64,000 bases of DNA from MH13 sp042140245 (GCF_042140245.1 NZ_CP159483.1:2728001-2792000); one strand, 5' to 3'; positions 41,475 to 50,841 are shown, counted from the stretch's first letter. The notes: a model not told the origin generated them from the sequence alone. Numbers and translations are program-made.

Positions 41475-41525
41475 ACAAACAAAAAAGCTGCGCGTGACCC
41501 CGTCACGCGCAGCTTTTTTGTTTGT
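41475..41525. terminator. Bidirectional terminator after secG
   Basis: Perfect 24-bp inverted repeat (41475-41498 with 41502-41525) around CCC. The core is AGCTGCGCGTGAC/GTCACGCGCAGCT, flanked by A6 and T6 so that it works in both directions. It serves secG on the + strand and probably the small minus-strand gene at 41607. Confidence 0.93.
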
Positions 41526-41606
41526 GTCGGTGGTGGCAGATCGCTCAGCGGCGAAAGACGGGTTTCATACCTGAAGGATGCGCTTCGTGTCGGGAAGGCT
41601 TATCCG

Positions 41607-41840
41607 TCAAGGGCAAGATGGTTTGGCCGCCAGGTCTTGGGCGAATGCCTTTGTCTGTGCCGTGTCTTTGGCAAGATTGCTGAGCGCACGCTTGCGATTG
41701 GCGGTGCTCCACCGGGCGGCAAGCTCGACTAGGGGCAGGAAACCAGCCCATTCAGGGCTGTCCAGCACATCTTTGTCGACATGGTTGTGGTTTTTCGGGG
41801 CTTCAACAATGTGGGTTGCAAGAACAGAGTACTCGAACAT
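41607..41840 (-). CDS. Hypothetical 77-residue protein
   Basis: Soluble, charged protein without signal or membrane segment; I recognise no family. Support for being real: an AAAGGAT ribosome-binding site about 9 nt before the ATG, codon use rich in GCC, CTG, GAC, AAC and TTC like its neighbours, and placement divergent from the LysR-type gene with a bidirectional terminator beyond its end. An overlapping + frame (41578-41943) has poorer, arginine- and serine-rich composition and is disfavoured. Confidence 0.55.
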   Translation of the reverse strand: MFEYSVLATHIVEAPKNHNHVDKDVLDSPEWAGFLPLVELAARWSTANRKRALSNLAKDTAQTKAFAQDLAAKPSCP

Positions 41841-41939
41841 TGGGCTGCATCCTTTTCGAGGGGAGTTGGCAGGATACTCGGAAGCTAAGAGTGGATGGGC
41901 CGTCTTGGTAGAGGACGTTTTGAAAGGGTATTTTCAAAG

Positions 41940-42821
41940 ATGAAAGACGCGTTGGATTGGGATGATCTGCGGCTTTTCTACAAAGTGGCCAGCCTAGGCA
42001 GCTTGGCAGCTGCATCTGCCCATACCGGGATCAGTTCACCGACAATCGGGCGCCGCATGCATGACCTTGAGAGGGTGTTGCAACGAGAGCTCTTCATCCG
42101 TCGCCAGACTGGTTACGTTTTGGCGCCAGATGGTAAGGCATTGTTCGACCGTGTTTTGATGATGCGCGATGGAGCTAAAAGCGTCGAGGACTGGCGATTG
42201 GAAGCAGTTCCTTTGCCTGGCGTTGATATCTCGCTCGATCATTGGATGGCATGCTTTTTCACGGCAAATTTGACATCCCTTTGGACGCCGCAGGATCCCT
42301 TCCAACTGTGTATCGAAGCCAATGGCGGCCTCGCTGATATCTGGCATCGCCGTGTTTCCATTACGGTGTCTGACAAACGTCCACAAAGCGGGAATGTTGC
42401 GGTGCGTAGCGCTCCCTCGGTGGCTTATGCGGTGTATTGCGCTGGCGATTTTGACGACGCCAACAATGAAAACTGGGTGTCTATTGGTCGTGGTGAACTG
42501 GACACCCCTTGGGCCAATTGGGCTTCTAGCAAGCCCGGCGCCTGGATCACTTCTTGGACGTATAGTCCGAGTGTTCTACGCGATATGGTTCGAGCTGGTG
42601 CCGGGCGAGCGGTCTTGCCGTGTTACATTGGCGACACAGACCCGAAGCTGAAGCGTTTGGGCGGCGTCATCGACGAACTAACCCATACCGCATGGATCGT
42701 TTTGCACGACGATGATCGCAAGCGCTCTGAAGTGAGGTTGTTTGTGGATCGTATGGTTGAACTGTTCAGCCGCAACGCTGCGCTTTTTGCTGGCAGTTCA
42801 CCTCATGTGGGGAACTCCTAG
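41940..42821 (+). CDS. LysR-family transcriptional regulator
   Basis: 293 residues from the ATG at 41940; the upstream frame from 41895 is in the divergent promoter region. The N-terminal winged helix WDDLRLFYKVASLGSLAAASAHTGISSPTIGRRMHDLE (about 7-44, LysR type) is clear. The effector domain is less conserved and begins WMACFFTANL near residue 103. Target unknown; the divergent 77-residue gene is the obvious candidate by LysR convention. Confidence 0.85.
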   Translation: MKDALDWDDLRLFYKVASLGSLAAASAHTGISSPTIGRRMHDLERVLQRELFIRRQTGYVLAPDGKALFDRVLMMRDGAKSVEDWRLEAVPLPGVDISLDHWMACFFTANLTSLWTPQDPFQLCIEANGGLADIWHRRVSITVSDKRPQSGNVAVRSAPSVAYAVYCAGDFDDANNENWVSIGRGELDTPWANWASSKPGAWITSWTYSPSVLRDMVRAGAGRAVLPCYIGDTDPKLKRLGGVIDELTHTAWIVLHDDDRKRSEVRLFVDRMVELFSRNAALFAGSSPHVGNS

Positions 42822-42936
42822 ACACTGGGCAGCAAGGATAGTTTTTGGGGACAAACTGTTTGCATGGCTGTCATGCATGAACGTCCACAGATCAGCGCTT
42901 GTGAGGCCAAGGCGGTTCAGTTACTAGGTGAGTCCC

Positions 42937-44568
42937 ATGGCGCGATATATTTTCATCACAGGCGGCGTGGTTTCCTCCCTCGGTAAAGGCATCGCAGCGG
43001 CAGCTTTAGGCGCGCTGTTGCAGGCTCGTGGGTACAAGGTCCGCATCCGCAAACTCGACCCTTATCTTAATGTTGACCCCGGTACGATGTCGCCGACTCA
43101 GCACGGCGAGGTGTTCGTTACAGACGACGGCGCGGAAACAGATCTCGACCTTGGGCATTATGAACGGTTCACAGGCCGTTCAGCCAATCAGCGGGACAAC
43201 ATCACCACCGGCAAAATCTATCAAGATATCATCGCCAAAGAGCGCCGAGGGGACTATCTGGGTGCCACGGTTCAGGTCATCCCGCATGTGACCGATACGA
43301 TCAAAGCCTTCGTATTGGACGGCAACGAGGATTACGACTTTGTGATCTGTGAGATTGGCGGCACGGTTGGTGATATCGAAGGTTTGCCGTTCTTTGAGGC
43401 GATCCGCCAACTTGGCAACCAGCTTCCACGTGGCGATGCGATCTATATGCATCTGACGTTGATGCCTTACATCCCAAGCGCTGGTGAGCTGAAAACCAAA
43501 CCGACCCAGCACTCGGTCAAAGAGCTACGTTCTATCGGTATCCAGCCAGATATTCTCATGGTGCGCTGTGATCGCCCAATTCCACCTGGGGAACGGCGAA
43601 AGCTCTCCTTGTTCTGCAATGTGCGCGAAGAGAGTGTGATTCCAGCTCTTGATGTTCCTCACATCTATGATGTGCCCTTGGCGTATCATGACGAGGGATT
43701 GGATGATGAAGTTCTGGCCGCTTTTGGAATCACAGGTGCGCCGGCACCAGACCTTGAGCGCTGGCAAGACATTTCCAGTCGTGTGAAGAACACCGACGGT
43801 ACCGTAAAAATCGCCGTTGTTGGCAAGTACACCGACCTGAAAGATGCCTACAAATCGCTCATTGAAGCCCTGACGCACGGCGGCATCGCCAACAAGGTGA
43901 AGGTCGAGATCGAATGGCTGGAAGCTGAGATTTTTGAAAGCGAAGATCCCAGTCCTTATTTAGAAGGTGTACACGGTATTCTTGTGCCTGGTGGGTTTGG
44001 CAAACGTGGCGCTGAGGGCAAGATTGCTGCCGCTAGTTTCGCTCGCACCCGTCAGGTGCCGTACTTTGGCATATGTTACGGTATGCAGATGGCGGTGCTT
44101 GATGCAGCGCGCAATCTTGCTGGTGTAACCGATGCGCGTTCCAGCGAATTTGAGAATTCAGAAGGCCCAATCGTGGTCGGTTTGATGACCGAATGGCTGA
44201 AGGGGAATGCGCTTGAAAAACGTGCTGCAGAAGGTGATCTTGGCGGTACGATGCGTTTGGGCGCCTATCATGCGCACCTTTCTGACGGCACCAAGATCGC
44301 CGATATTTATGGCAACACAGATATCTCTGAGCGCCATCGTCACCGTTACGAGGTGAACATCGATTATCGTGAGACACTGGAGAAAGCTGGCCTGGTGGTT
44401 TCTGGTTTGTCGCCAGATGGCGTGCTTCCCGAAACCATAGAGTATCCTGATCATCCCTGGTTCATTGGCGTCCAATACCACCCAGAGCTGAAATCGCGCC
44501 CCTTTGAACCGCATCCGCTGTTTGCCTCGTTCATCGAAGCGGCTATTGAACAGAGCAGGCTCGTTTAA
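42937..44568 (+). CDS. pyrG: CTP synthase
   Basis: Makes CTP from UTP, ATP and glutamine. 543 residues from the ATG at 42937 with AGGTGAG upstream; a GTG 9 nt earlier is less likely. Synthetase domain starts ARYIFITGGVVSSLGKGI; glutaminase domain has VPGGFGKRG, the nucleophile in FGICYGMQMA and the pair in YHPELKS. Located downstream of secG as in most rhizobial genomes. Confidence 0.98.
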   Translation: MARYIFITGGVVSSLGKGIAAAALGALLQARGYKVRIRKLDPYLNVDPGTMSPTQHGEVFVTDDGAETDLDLGHYERFTGRSANQRDNITTGKIYQDIIAKERRGDYLGATVQVIPHVTDTIKAFVLDGNEDYDFVICEIGGTVGDIEGLPFFEAIRQLGNQLPRGDAIYMHLTLMPYIPSAGELKTKPTQHSVKELRSIGIQPDILMVRCDRPIPPGERRKLSLFCNVREESVIPALDVPHIYDVPLAYHDEGLDDEVLAAFGITGAPAPDLERWQDISSRVKNTDGTVKIAVVGKYTDLKDAYKSLIEALTHGGIANKVKVEIEWLEAEIFESEDPSPYLEGVHGILVPGGFGKRGAEGKIAAASFARTRQVPYFGICYGMQMAVLDAARNLAGVTDARSSEFENSEGPIVVGLMTEWLKGNALEKRAAEGDLGGTMRLGAYHAHLSDGTKIADIYGNTDISERHRHRYEVNIDYRETLEKAGLVVSGLSPDGVLPETIEYPDHPWFIGVQYHPELKSRPFEPHPLFASFIEAAIEQSRLV

Positions 44569-44571
44569 AGC

Positions 44572-44587
44572 CTTTCTTCGAAGAAAG
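44572..44587. repeat. 16-bp perfect palindrome between pyrG and the VOC gene
   Basis: CTTTCTTCGAAGAAAG reads the same on both strands. It lies 4 nt after the pyrG stop and 11 nt before the next ATG. It could be a protein-binding site or fold into a small RNA hairpin near the ribosome-binding region. Confidence 0.7.
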
Positions 44588-44597
44588 CCGGACGCTC

Positions 44598-45476
44598 ATG
44601 AACCCGAAAAATGCTCTCGACCACGTCGTTGTTGGCGTGCCCGATCTTGTGTCCGCGCGCGGACGTCTCACGGCGCTTGGTTTTCAGGTTCAGCCTGATG
44701 CTCACCATCCCTTCGGCACGGGCAACTGCAACGTTTTTTTCGAGAACGGCACTTACTTTGAGCCGTTGGCCGTTACAGATCGTGATGCTGAACTTACAGC
44801 GCTGAAAACAACCAACCCGTTCGTGAAGCGGTACCATGCTTTTCGTTTCCGCCATGGCTATGGGCCGATCATGGCAGCGTTCACAACCGATAGCGCGAAG
44901 CGGATGCAGTCGCTTTTTGCATTGGAGGGCGTAAGCGCGGGAGATATTCTCTCCTTCACGCGCAAGCAGGCAATGCCCGACGGCGGAGAGACGACGATTG
45001 GCGTGCATCTGGCCGTGTCAGCATCGGAACGCGCGCCCGATGTCACACTGTTTTGTTGCGAACACCTGTCACGCGAGGTGCTGTGGCAATCGGAACGCTT
45101 CGTTCACGTCAACGGCGCCAAGGGCATTTCTCGCTTGGTTTTGGTTGAAGGCAATCCATCTGACTTTCAGTATCTCTTCCAGACCGTGACCGGTGATCGT
45201 GATCTACGAACAACTTCGTTTGGCATGGAGATGGATTTGCCCAACGCATTGGTCAGCGTGGTTTCTCCGACGGCTTATACAGCGATGACAGGTGAGATAC
45301 TTCCACCACGTGGTCGCGGCCCCCGCATTGAGGCGGTGGAAATGCAGTTCGATAGTCTGGACGTGTTGCGTGCGCACCTAAGCGTCTCGGATATCGCCTT
45401 TGATGATCGTGGTCATGATCTGGTGATCCACCGCGACGAAGACTTTGCTATCACCATCGTTGCTCGGGAAGCTTGA
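44598..45476 (+). CDS. VOC-superfamily glyoxalase-like protein
   Basis: 292 residues, glyoxalase-like domain. It begins ALDHVVVGVPDLVSARGRLTALGF, typical of the beta-alpha-beta-beta-beta module, with HPFGTGNCNVFFENGTYFE as the next strand pair; a second module starts near residue 165 (ISRLVLVEGNP). Such proteins bind a divalent metal for isomerase, lyase or dioxygenase chemistry, but substrate is unknown. Its stop lies within 3 nt of the kdsA start, which suggests co-translation with LPS synthesis only by position. Confidence 0.82.
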   Translation: MNPKNALDHVVVGVPDLVSARGRLTALGFQVQPDAHHPFGTGNCNVFFENGTYFEPLAVTDRDAELTALKTTNPFVKRYHAFRFRHGYGPIMAAFTTDSAKRMQSLFALEGVSAGDILSFTRKQAMPDGGETTIGVHLAVSASERAPDVTLFCCEHLSREVLWQSERFVHVNGAKGISRLVLVEGNPSDFQYLFQTVTGDRDLRTTSFGMEMDLPNALVSVVSPTAYTAMTGEILPPRGRGPRIEAVEMQFDSLDVLRAHLSVSDIAFDDRGHDLVIHRDEDFAITIVAREA

Positions 45477-45478
45477 TC

Positions 45479-46306
45479 ATGCAGCCAAGCACCACTGTTA
45501 CAGTCGGGGACGTGTCGTTTGCTAACGATGCGCCGTTTTCGCTGATTGCTGGGCCTTGCCAGATGGAAAGTCGCGCGCATGCCTTTGATATGGCAGGCGC
45601 ACTGAAAGAGATCTGCGGCAAGCTCGGTGTCGGCTTCATTTTCAAGACAAGCTACGACAAAGCCAATCGTACCAGCCTTTCGGGAAAGCGCGGCGTTGGT
45701 CTTGAAACGGCTATGGCGGTTTTTTCCGACATCAAGGCCGAGCTTGGACTGCCTGTACTCACCGATGTCCACGAACCTGGCCAATGCGCAGAAGTTGGCA
45801 GTGTGGTGGATGTCTTGCAAATCCCAGCCTTCCTTTGCCGGCAAACAGACCTTCTTGTGGCGGCAGCCAAAACTGGTTGCGTGGTCAATGTAAAAAAGGG
45901 GCAGTTTTTGGCGCCCTGGGACATGCAAAATGTGCTCGACAAGGTCACAGGGTCTGGCAATGCCAATGTCTTGCTGACCGAACGCGGCGCAAGTTTTGGC
46001 TACAACACACTGGTGGTCGATATGCGCTCTTTGCCGACCATGGCAGCTATGGGCGCACCGGTAATCTTTGATGCGACACACTCGGTCCAGCAACCAGGCG
46101 GGCAGGGCGGGTCAACCGGAGGCCAACGTGAGTTTGTTGAACCGTTGGCCAAAGCAGCTTTGGCAACCGGTATCGCCGGCTTGTTCATTGAGAGTCATCA
46201 AGACCCTGATAACGCTCCTTCGGATGGACCGAACATGATCCGGCTTGATCAGATGGAAGGTTTGTTGCTGAGACTGATGGCGATCGATCAAGCCGCCAAA
46301 CAGTGA
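45479..46306 (+). CDS. kdsA: 3-deoxy-8-phosphooctulonate synthase (KDO8P synthase)
   Basis: Condenses PEP with arabinose 5-phosphate to give KDO 8-phosphate for lipopolysaccharide. 275 residues from the ATG at 45479; a TTG six bases earlier overlaps the VOC stop. Motifs: LIAGPCQMESR, FKTSYDKANRTS, VLTDVHEPGQC, PAFLCRQTDLL, FDATHSVQQPGGQGG. The cysteine in GPCQMESR suggests the metal-dependent class. Indicates an LPS-bearing outer membrane. Confidence 0.96.
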   Translation: MQPSTTVTVGDVSFANDAPFSLIAGPCQMESRAHAFDMAGALKEICGKLGVGFIFKTSYDKANRTSLSGKRGVGLETAMAVFSDIKAELGLPVLTDVHEPGQCAEVGSVVDVLQIPAFLCRQTDLLVAAAKTGCVVNVKKGQFLAPWDMQNVLDKVTGSGNANVLLTERGASFGYNTLVVDMRSLPTMAAMGAPVIFDATHSVQQPGGQGGSTGGQREFVEPLAKAALATGIAGLFIESHQDPDNAPSDGPNMIRLDQMEGLLLRLMAIDQAAKQ

Positions 46307-46408
46307 CCTTCTTTGGGCTGGCGGGTTCAAGACTTTTGTCTTAGAAGCCAAGCGAAATCAAAACCGTGTTCTGCCAACGCGTTGGCCACTTATCCTCGGG
46401 GGACTCTC

Positions 46409-47680
46409 ATGACAGCTATTGTCGATATTCATGCACGCCAGATCTTTGATAGCCGCGGCAATCCAACCGTTGAGGTGGATGTGGAACTGGAGAATGGCCT
46501 TGTTGGCCGTGCGGCTGTTCCCTCTGGCGCATCGACGGGCGCCCATGAGGCTGTTGAGCTGCGTGACGGTGGCGATGCCTACAAAGGTAAGGGCGTTACC
46601 AAGGCCGTTGACCACGTCAACACCGATATCTGTGAAGAGCTTTTGGGCTTGGATGCAGAAGATCAGGTTGAAATCGACTCCACCATGATTGAACTGGATG
46701 GCACGCCAAACAAAGCGCGCCTTGGCGCCAATGCCATCCTCGGCGTGTCGCTTGCTGTCGCCAAAGCAGCTGCCCAGGCCTCCAACTTGCCACTCTATCG
46801 TTACATCGGCGGTCCCTCAGCCCGAGTGTTACCGGTACCGATGATGAACATCATCAATGGTGGCGAGCACGCCGACAATCCGATTGATTTCCAAGAATTC
46901 ATGATCATGCCTGTTGGGGCTGAGAGCCTCAGCCACGCCGTGCAGATGGGCACTGAGATTTTTCACACGCTGAAAAAAGCGCTCTCTGAAGCCGGTCAAA
47001 ATACCAATGTTGGTGACGAGGGCGGCTTCGCGCCCAATCTCGATACCAAGGGCGCGCTTGGCTTCATCATGAAAGCGGTGGAAGACGCTGGCTACAAGCC
47101 CGGCGACGATGTGATGCTGGCGCTTGATGTTGCATCCACCGAATTCTTTGAGAACGGCAACTACAACATGAAAGGCGAAGGGAAGGTTCTCTCACCGTCC
47201 GACATGGTAGATTTCCTTGCCGAACTTACAGCCAACTATCCGATTATCTCCATCGAAGACGGCATGGCTGAAGACGATTGGGACGGTTGGAACGCCCTCA
47301 CAGCCAAGATAGGCGATAAAGTTCAGCTTGTCGGTGATGATCTTTTCGTCACCAACCCGGCGCGCCTTTCCACCGGCATTGAGAAAAAGTCGGCCAATTC
47401 CATTCTGGTGAAGGTGAATCAGATTGGCACGCTCACCGAGACGTTGACGGCCGTTGATATGGCGCATCGTGCTGGCTTTACTGCGGTAATGTCGCATCGC
47501 TCTGGCGAAACCGAGGACGCAACCATTGCTGACCTCGCGGTTGCAACCAACTGCGGACAGATCAAAACCGGGTCTCTGGCGCGCTCCGATCGGCTGGCCA
47601 AATACAACCAGCTAATTCGTATTGAAGAACAGCTCGGCGCTACAGCGCTCTATCAGGGGCGGGCAATGCTGAAGGGCTAG
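46409..47680 (+). CDS. eno: Enolase
   Basis: Dehydrates 2-phosphoglycerate to PEP and is a degradosome component in some bacteria. 423 residues from the ATG at 46409; the longer frame upstream is not family-like. Motifs: ARQIFDSRGNPTVEVDV, SGASTGAHEAVELRD, the Mg-binding aspartate/glutamate set in LALDVASTEF, SIEDGMAEDDW and VGDDLFVTN, and the signature LVKVNQIGTLTE with SHRSGETED. Confidence 0.98.
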   Translation: MTAIVDIHARQIFDSRGNPTVEVDVELENGLVGRAAVPSGASTGAHEAVELRDGGDAYKGKGVTKAVDHVNTDICEELLGLDAEDQVEIDSTMIELDGTPNKARLGANAILGVSLAVAKAAAQASNLPLYRYIGGPSARVLPVPMMNIINGGEHADNPIDFQEFMIMPVGAESLSHAVQMGTEIFHTLKKALSEAGQNTNVGDEGGFAPNLDTKGALGFIMKAVEDAGYKPGDDVMLALDVASTEFFENGNYNMKGEGKVLSPSDMVDFLAELTANYPIISIEDGMAEDDWDGWNALTAKIGDKVQLVGDDLFVTNPARLSTGIEKKSANSILVKVNQIGTLTETLTAVDMAHRAGFTAVMSHRSGETEDATIADLAVATNCGQIKTGSLARSDRLAKYNQLIRIEEQLGATALYQGRAMLKG

Positions 47681-47709
47681 CACTCTTTTTTAGCGCTACG
47701 ATGTTGATG

Positions 47710-47745
47710 AACCCGGTGTCGCCCAGCGCGATACCGGGTTTTTTC
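47710..47745 (+). terminator. Terminator after eno
   Basis: AACCCGGT (47710-47717) pairs with ACCGGGTT (47733-47740); the stem continues through a G-T wobble into TCGC/GCGA (47719-47722 with 47728-47731). TTTTTC follows. A strong intrinsic terminator 29 nt after the eno stop. Confidence 0.9.
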
Positions 47746-47838
47746 TTGATACCTGTTGTTAACCAAGTCGCTTAAGTGGCGGCTAACGCTGAGCGCGGCA
47801 TAAACAGTCCATCGCCATAACAGTGTGACCCCCCACGC

Positions 47839-48147
47839 ATGCTCACGCGCCATAAACCTCGATCCCGCCGAACGCTCTACGCCTTTCGCGTCGCCCTCAT
47901 CTTGTTCGGGATTTATTTTGCCTATCATGCTTTTCACGGCAACCATGGTCTACTTGCCTATGCGCAGGTTCAAGGTCAGGTTGAGCGTCTTGCTGAGGAA
48001 CGGTTGCACCTTGAGGCGCGCCGCGACATTTTAGAAGCGCGCGTAGAAGCCTTGCGAAATGACGCAATGGATGGTGATCTGGTTGACGAAAGAGCGCGAC
48101 AGTCGCTCGCATTGATTGGCCGATCGGAGCGGATCGTTCGTCGATAA
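47839..48147 (+). CDS. ftsB: FtsB/DivIC-family septum formation initiator
   Basis: Bitopic division protein, 102 residues. Short basic cytoplasmic start, one membrane helix (about 14-33, YAFRVALILFGIYFAYHAF), then a leucine/arginine-rich coiled coil (about 45-75, ERLAEERLHLEARRDILEARVEALRN split) typical of FtsB. In rhizobia this gene sits between eno and pdhA as here. The ftsB symbol rests on family and context. Confidence 0.85.
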   Translation: MLTRHKPRSRRTLYAFRVALILFGIYFAYHAFHGNHGLLAYAQVQGQVERLAEERLHLEARRDILEARVEALRNDAMDGDLVDERARQSLALIGRSERIVRR

Positions 48148-48372
48148 CCAGGAACGCTTCAATGCGATCCTGGCAACCGCATATGTTGTTTAACAATAAT
48201 TCAGTTAATCTAGTCTAACCCATTAAAAAATATCATTTTTTTCTCTATTGTATTTGCACTTATCTAGCCTTTCGTTTCTCTTCAAAACCGGCTACTACTG
48301 AGTTACATTTGCGTCACCCAACGAGCGCAGAGATAACACGTTCGCTGTTGAGGATAACCAAGGAGCCAGTCT
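48148..48372. promoter_or_regulatory. AT-rich intergenic region upstream of pdhA
   Basis: 225 bp between ftsB and pdhA. It holds a hairpin CCAGGA/TCCTGG just after ftsB (within 48149-48175) with no T-tract, then a strongly AT-rich stretch at about 48180-48260, far below the GC of the neighbours. It very likely carries the pdh operon promoter, but I cannot pick a -35/-10 pair with confidence. AAGGAG precedes the pdhA ATG. Confidence 0.5.
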
Positions 48373-49428
48373 ATGGCGCGTGCAGCCAGTTCCGCATCAA
48401 AATCGCCCGCGAAAACCGCTCGAAAGACCACCAGCAGGCGGGCGTCAAAAGCAAGCCCAAAGGTTGCTGACTTTTCCAAAGAACAAGAACTCGCTGCCTA
48501 TCGCGAAATGCTACTTATTCGTCGTTTTGAAGAAAAGGCTGGCCAGCTTTATGGCATGGGCCTGATCGGCGGGTTTTGTCACCTTTACATAGGACAAGAG
48601 GCCGTCGTGATTGGCATGCAAATGGCCATGGTTGAGGGCGATCAAGTTATCACCGGCTACCGTGATCACGGCCATATGCTGGCAACCGGCATGGAAAGCC
48701 GTGGTGTGATGGCTGAGCTCACTGGGCGCCAAGGTGGTTACTCGCGTGGCAAGGGCGGGTCGATGCACATGTTCTCCCGTGAGAAGCACTTTTATGGCGG
48801 TCACGGTATTGTGGGGGCGCAGGTTTCACTTGGCACAGGTTTGGGGTTCGCCAACAAATATCGTGACAATGGCAATGTTTCTGTCACGTACTTTGGCGAT
48901 GGCTCGGCCAACCAAGGCCAGGTGTATGAAAGCTTCAACATGGCCAAGCTTTGGAGCTTGCCGGTCGTCTACATCATCGAAAACAACAAATACGCGATGG
49001 GCACGTCCATCGAGCGGTCCTCATCAACCACTGATCTCTCGCAGCGTGGCGCTTCGTTTGGGATACCTGGCGAGCAGGTTGACGGTATGGATGTTCGCGC
49101 GGTCCACGCTGCAGGCGAGAAAGCCTTGGCGCATGCGCGCTCCGGCAAAGGCCCTTACATCTTGGAGATGCTGACTTACCGGTATCGCGGCCATTCCATG
49201 TCTGATCCTGCGAAATATCGCACCAAGGATGAGGTGCAGAAAATGCGCGCAGAGCACGACCCGATTGAACAGGTGAAGGTGCGTCTGTTGGATAAAAAAT
49301 GGGCTAGCGAGGACGATTTGAAGGCGTTGGACAAAGACGTTCGCGCCATCGTCACCGACGCAGCCGAGTTTGCGCAGAGCGATCCGGAACCAGACGTTTC
49401 TGAGCTCTACACAGACATAACGCTTTAA
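48373..49428 (+). CDS. pdhA: Pyruvate dehydrogenase E1 alpha subunit
   Basis: Thiamine-diphosphate subunit of the pyruvate dehydrogenase complex. 351 residues with a basic, low-complexity N-terminal tail of about 35 residues. The TPP motif runs from FGDGSANQGQVYE to IENNKYAMGTS; the phosphorylation-loop equivalent RYRGHSMSDPAKYR is present. Part of the operon pdhA-pdhB-pdhC-(DUF465)-lpdA. Confidence 0.97.
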   Translation: MARAASSASKSPAKTARKTTSRRASKASPKVADFSKEQELAAYREMLLIRRFEEKAGQLYGMGLIGGFCHLYIGQEAVVIGMQMAMVEGDQVITGYRDHGHMLATGMESRGVMAELTGRQGGYSRGKGGSMHMFSREKHFYGGHGIVGAQVSLGTGLGFANKYRDNGNVSVTYFGDGSANQGQVYESFNMAKLWSLPVVYIIENNKYAMGTSIERSSSTTDLSQRGASFGIPGEQVDGMDVRAVHAAGEKALAHARSGKGPYILEMLTYRYRGHSMSDPAKYRTKDEVQKMRAEHDPIEQVKVRLLDKKWASEDDLKALDKDVRAIVTDAAEFAQSDPEPDVSELYTDITL

Positions 49429-49443
49429 GGGGAGGGTGTATTC

Positions 49444-50829
49444 ATGCCGATTGATATTTTGATGCCTGCGCTCTCGCCGACAATGGAAGAGGGCAAGCTT
49501 GCCAAGTGGCTGAAGGCCGAGGGCGACTCGGTTTCGTCTGGTGATGTTCTGGCCGAGATCGAGACCGACAAAGCGACTATGGAAGTTGAAGCCGTTGATG
49601 AAGGCGTGCTCGGCAAGATTATGATTGCCGAAGGCACGGACGCGGTGAAAGTCAACGAGATCATTGCCGTGCTGCTGGAAGATGGCGAGGATGCCTCCGC
49701 TATTGGCTCTGGCTCTTCCGCTCCAGCACCTGCTGCGGATAACGCTCCATCCGCTGAAGCGCCCGTGCCGTCAGCGCCTGTTGTACCAGCCGCGCCGGTG
49801 GAGAGTGTTGCTCCATCTGACCCGGATCTTCCTGCTGGAACAGAAATGGTGCCGACAACAGTTCGCGAAGCATTGCGTGATGCGATGGCGGAGGAAATGC
49901 GCTCCAGCGATGATGTTTTCATCATGGGAGAAGAGGTCGCTGAATATCAGGGTGCCTATAAGATCACCCAAGGCTTGTTGCAGGAGTTTGGCGCACGCCG
50001 CGTGATCGATACACCGATCACTGAGCACGGGTTTGCCGGTGTTGGCGTTGGTGCAGCGCTCACGGGATTGCGCCCGATCGTTGAGTTTATGACGTTTAAC
50101 TTCGCCATGCAGGCCATCGATCACATCATCAACTCAGCGGCCAAGACATTGTATATGTCAGGTGGTCAGCTGGGAGCGCCAATTGTGTTCCGCGGCCCCA
50201 ACGGTGCTGCCGCTCGCGTGGCGGCGCAGCACAGCCAAGACTATGCCGCTTGGTACAGTCATGTCCCAGGTCTCAAGGTTATTCAGCCTTATTCTGCGGC
50301 TGATGCGAAGGGTCTTTTGAAAGCTGCTATTCGTGATCCAAACCCGGTGGTCTTCTTGGAGAATGAAATTCTCTACGGCCAAACCTTCGATGTGCCGAAG
50401 CTTGACGATTATGTGCTGCCAATCGGTAAAGCGCGGATTGCTCGCGAAGGCTCTGATGTCACCATTGTTTCGTTTGGTATCGGGATGACCTACGCCACCA
50501 AGGCAGCCGATGAGTTGGCTGGTATGGGCATCTCCGCGGAGGTTATCGACCTGCGCACCTTGCGGCCCATGGATATCGATACAGTCATTGCATCCGTGCG
50601 TAAAACCAATCGCTGCGTAACGGTCGAGGAAGGCTTCCCAGTTTGCTCCATCGGCTCGGAGATTTCTTCTCAGCTGATGGAAAAGGCGTTCGACGATCTT
50701 GATGCGCCGGTGATCCGCATTGCTGGCAAGGATGTTCCAATGCCCTATGCGGCCAACCTCGAAAAACTTGCGCTACCCAACGTCGGCGAGGTTATCGAGG
50801 CGGTGAAAGCCGTGACCTACAAGTCCTAG
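49444..50829 (+). CDS. pdhB: Pyruvate dehydrogenase E1 beta subunit with N-terminal lipoyl domain
   Basis: 461 residues, about 130 longer than a plain E1-beta because of an N-terminal lipoyl domain (1-80, lipoylated Lys43 in ETDKATME) and an Ala/Pro linker. The transketolase-like part starts TTVREALRDAMAEEM (about residue 138) and has GEEVAEYQGAYKIT, HSQDYAAWYSHVPGLKV and DLRTLRPMDIDT. A lipoyl-E1-beta is characteristic of alphaproteobacteria. Confidence 0.97.
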   Translation: MPIDILMPALSPTMEEGKLAKWLKAEGDSVSSGDVLAEIETDKATMEVEAVDEGVLGKIMIAEGTDAVKVNEIIAVLLEDGEDASAIGSGSSAPAPAADNAPSAEAPVPSAPVVPAAPVESVAPSDPDLPAGTEMVPTTVREALRDAMAEEMRSSDDVFIMGEEVAEYQGAYKITQGLLQEFGARRVIDTPITEHGFAGVGVGAALTGLRPIVEFMTFNFAMQAIDHIINSAAKTLYMSGGQLGAPIVFRGPNGAAARVAAQHSQDYAAWYSHVPGLKVIQPYSAADAKGLLKAAIRDPNPVVFLENEILYGQTFDVPKLDDYVLPIGKARIAREGSDVTIVSFGIGMTYATKAADELAGMGISAEVIDLRTLRPMDIDTVIASVRKTNRCVTVEEGFPVCSIGSEISSQLMEKAFDDLDAPVIRIAGKDVPMPYAANLEKLALPNVGEVIEAVKAVTYKS

Positions 50830-50841
50830 GAGACCCAAGCG

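Noticed and set aside
47760..47776. CtrA-like TTAA repeats upstream of ftsB
   Set aside because: The two TTAA half-sites are 9 nt apart instead of the 7 nt in the CtrA consensus.
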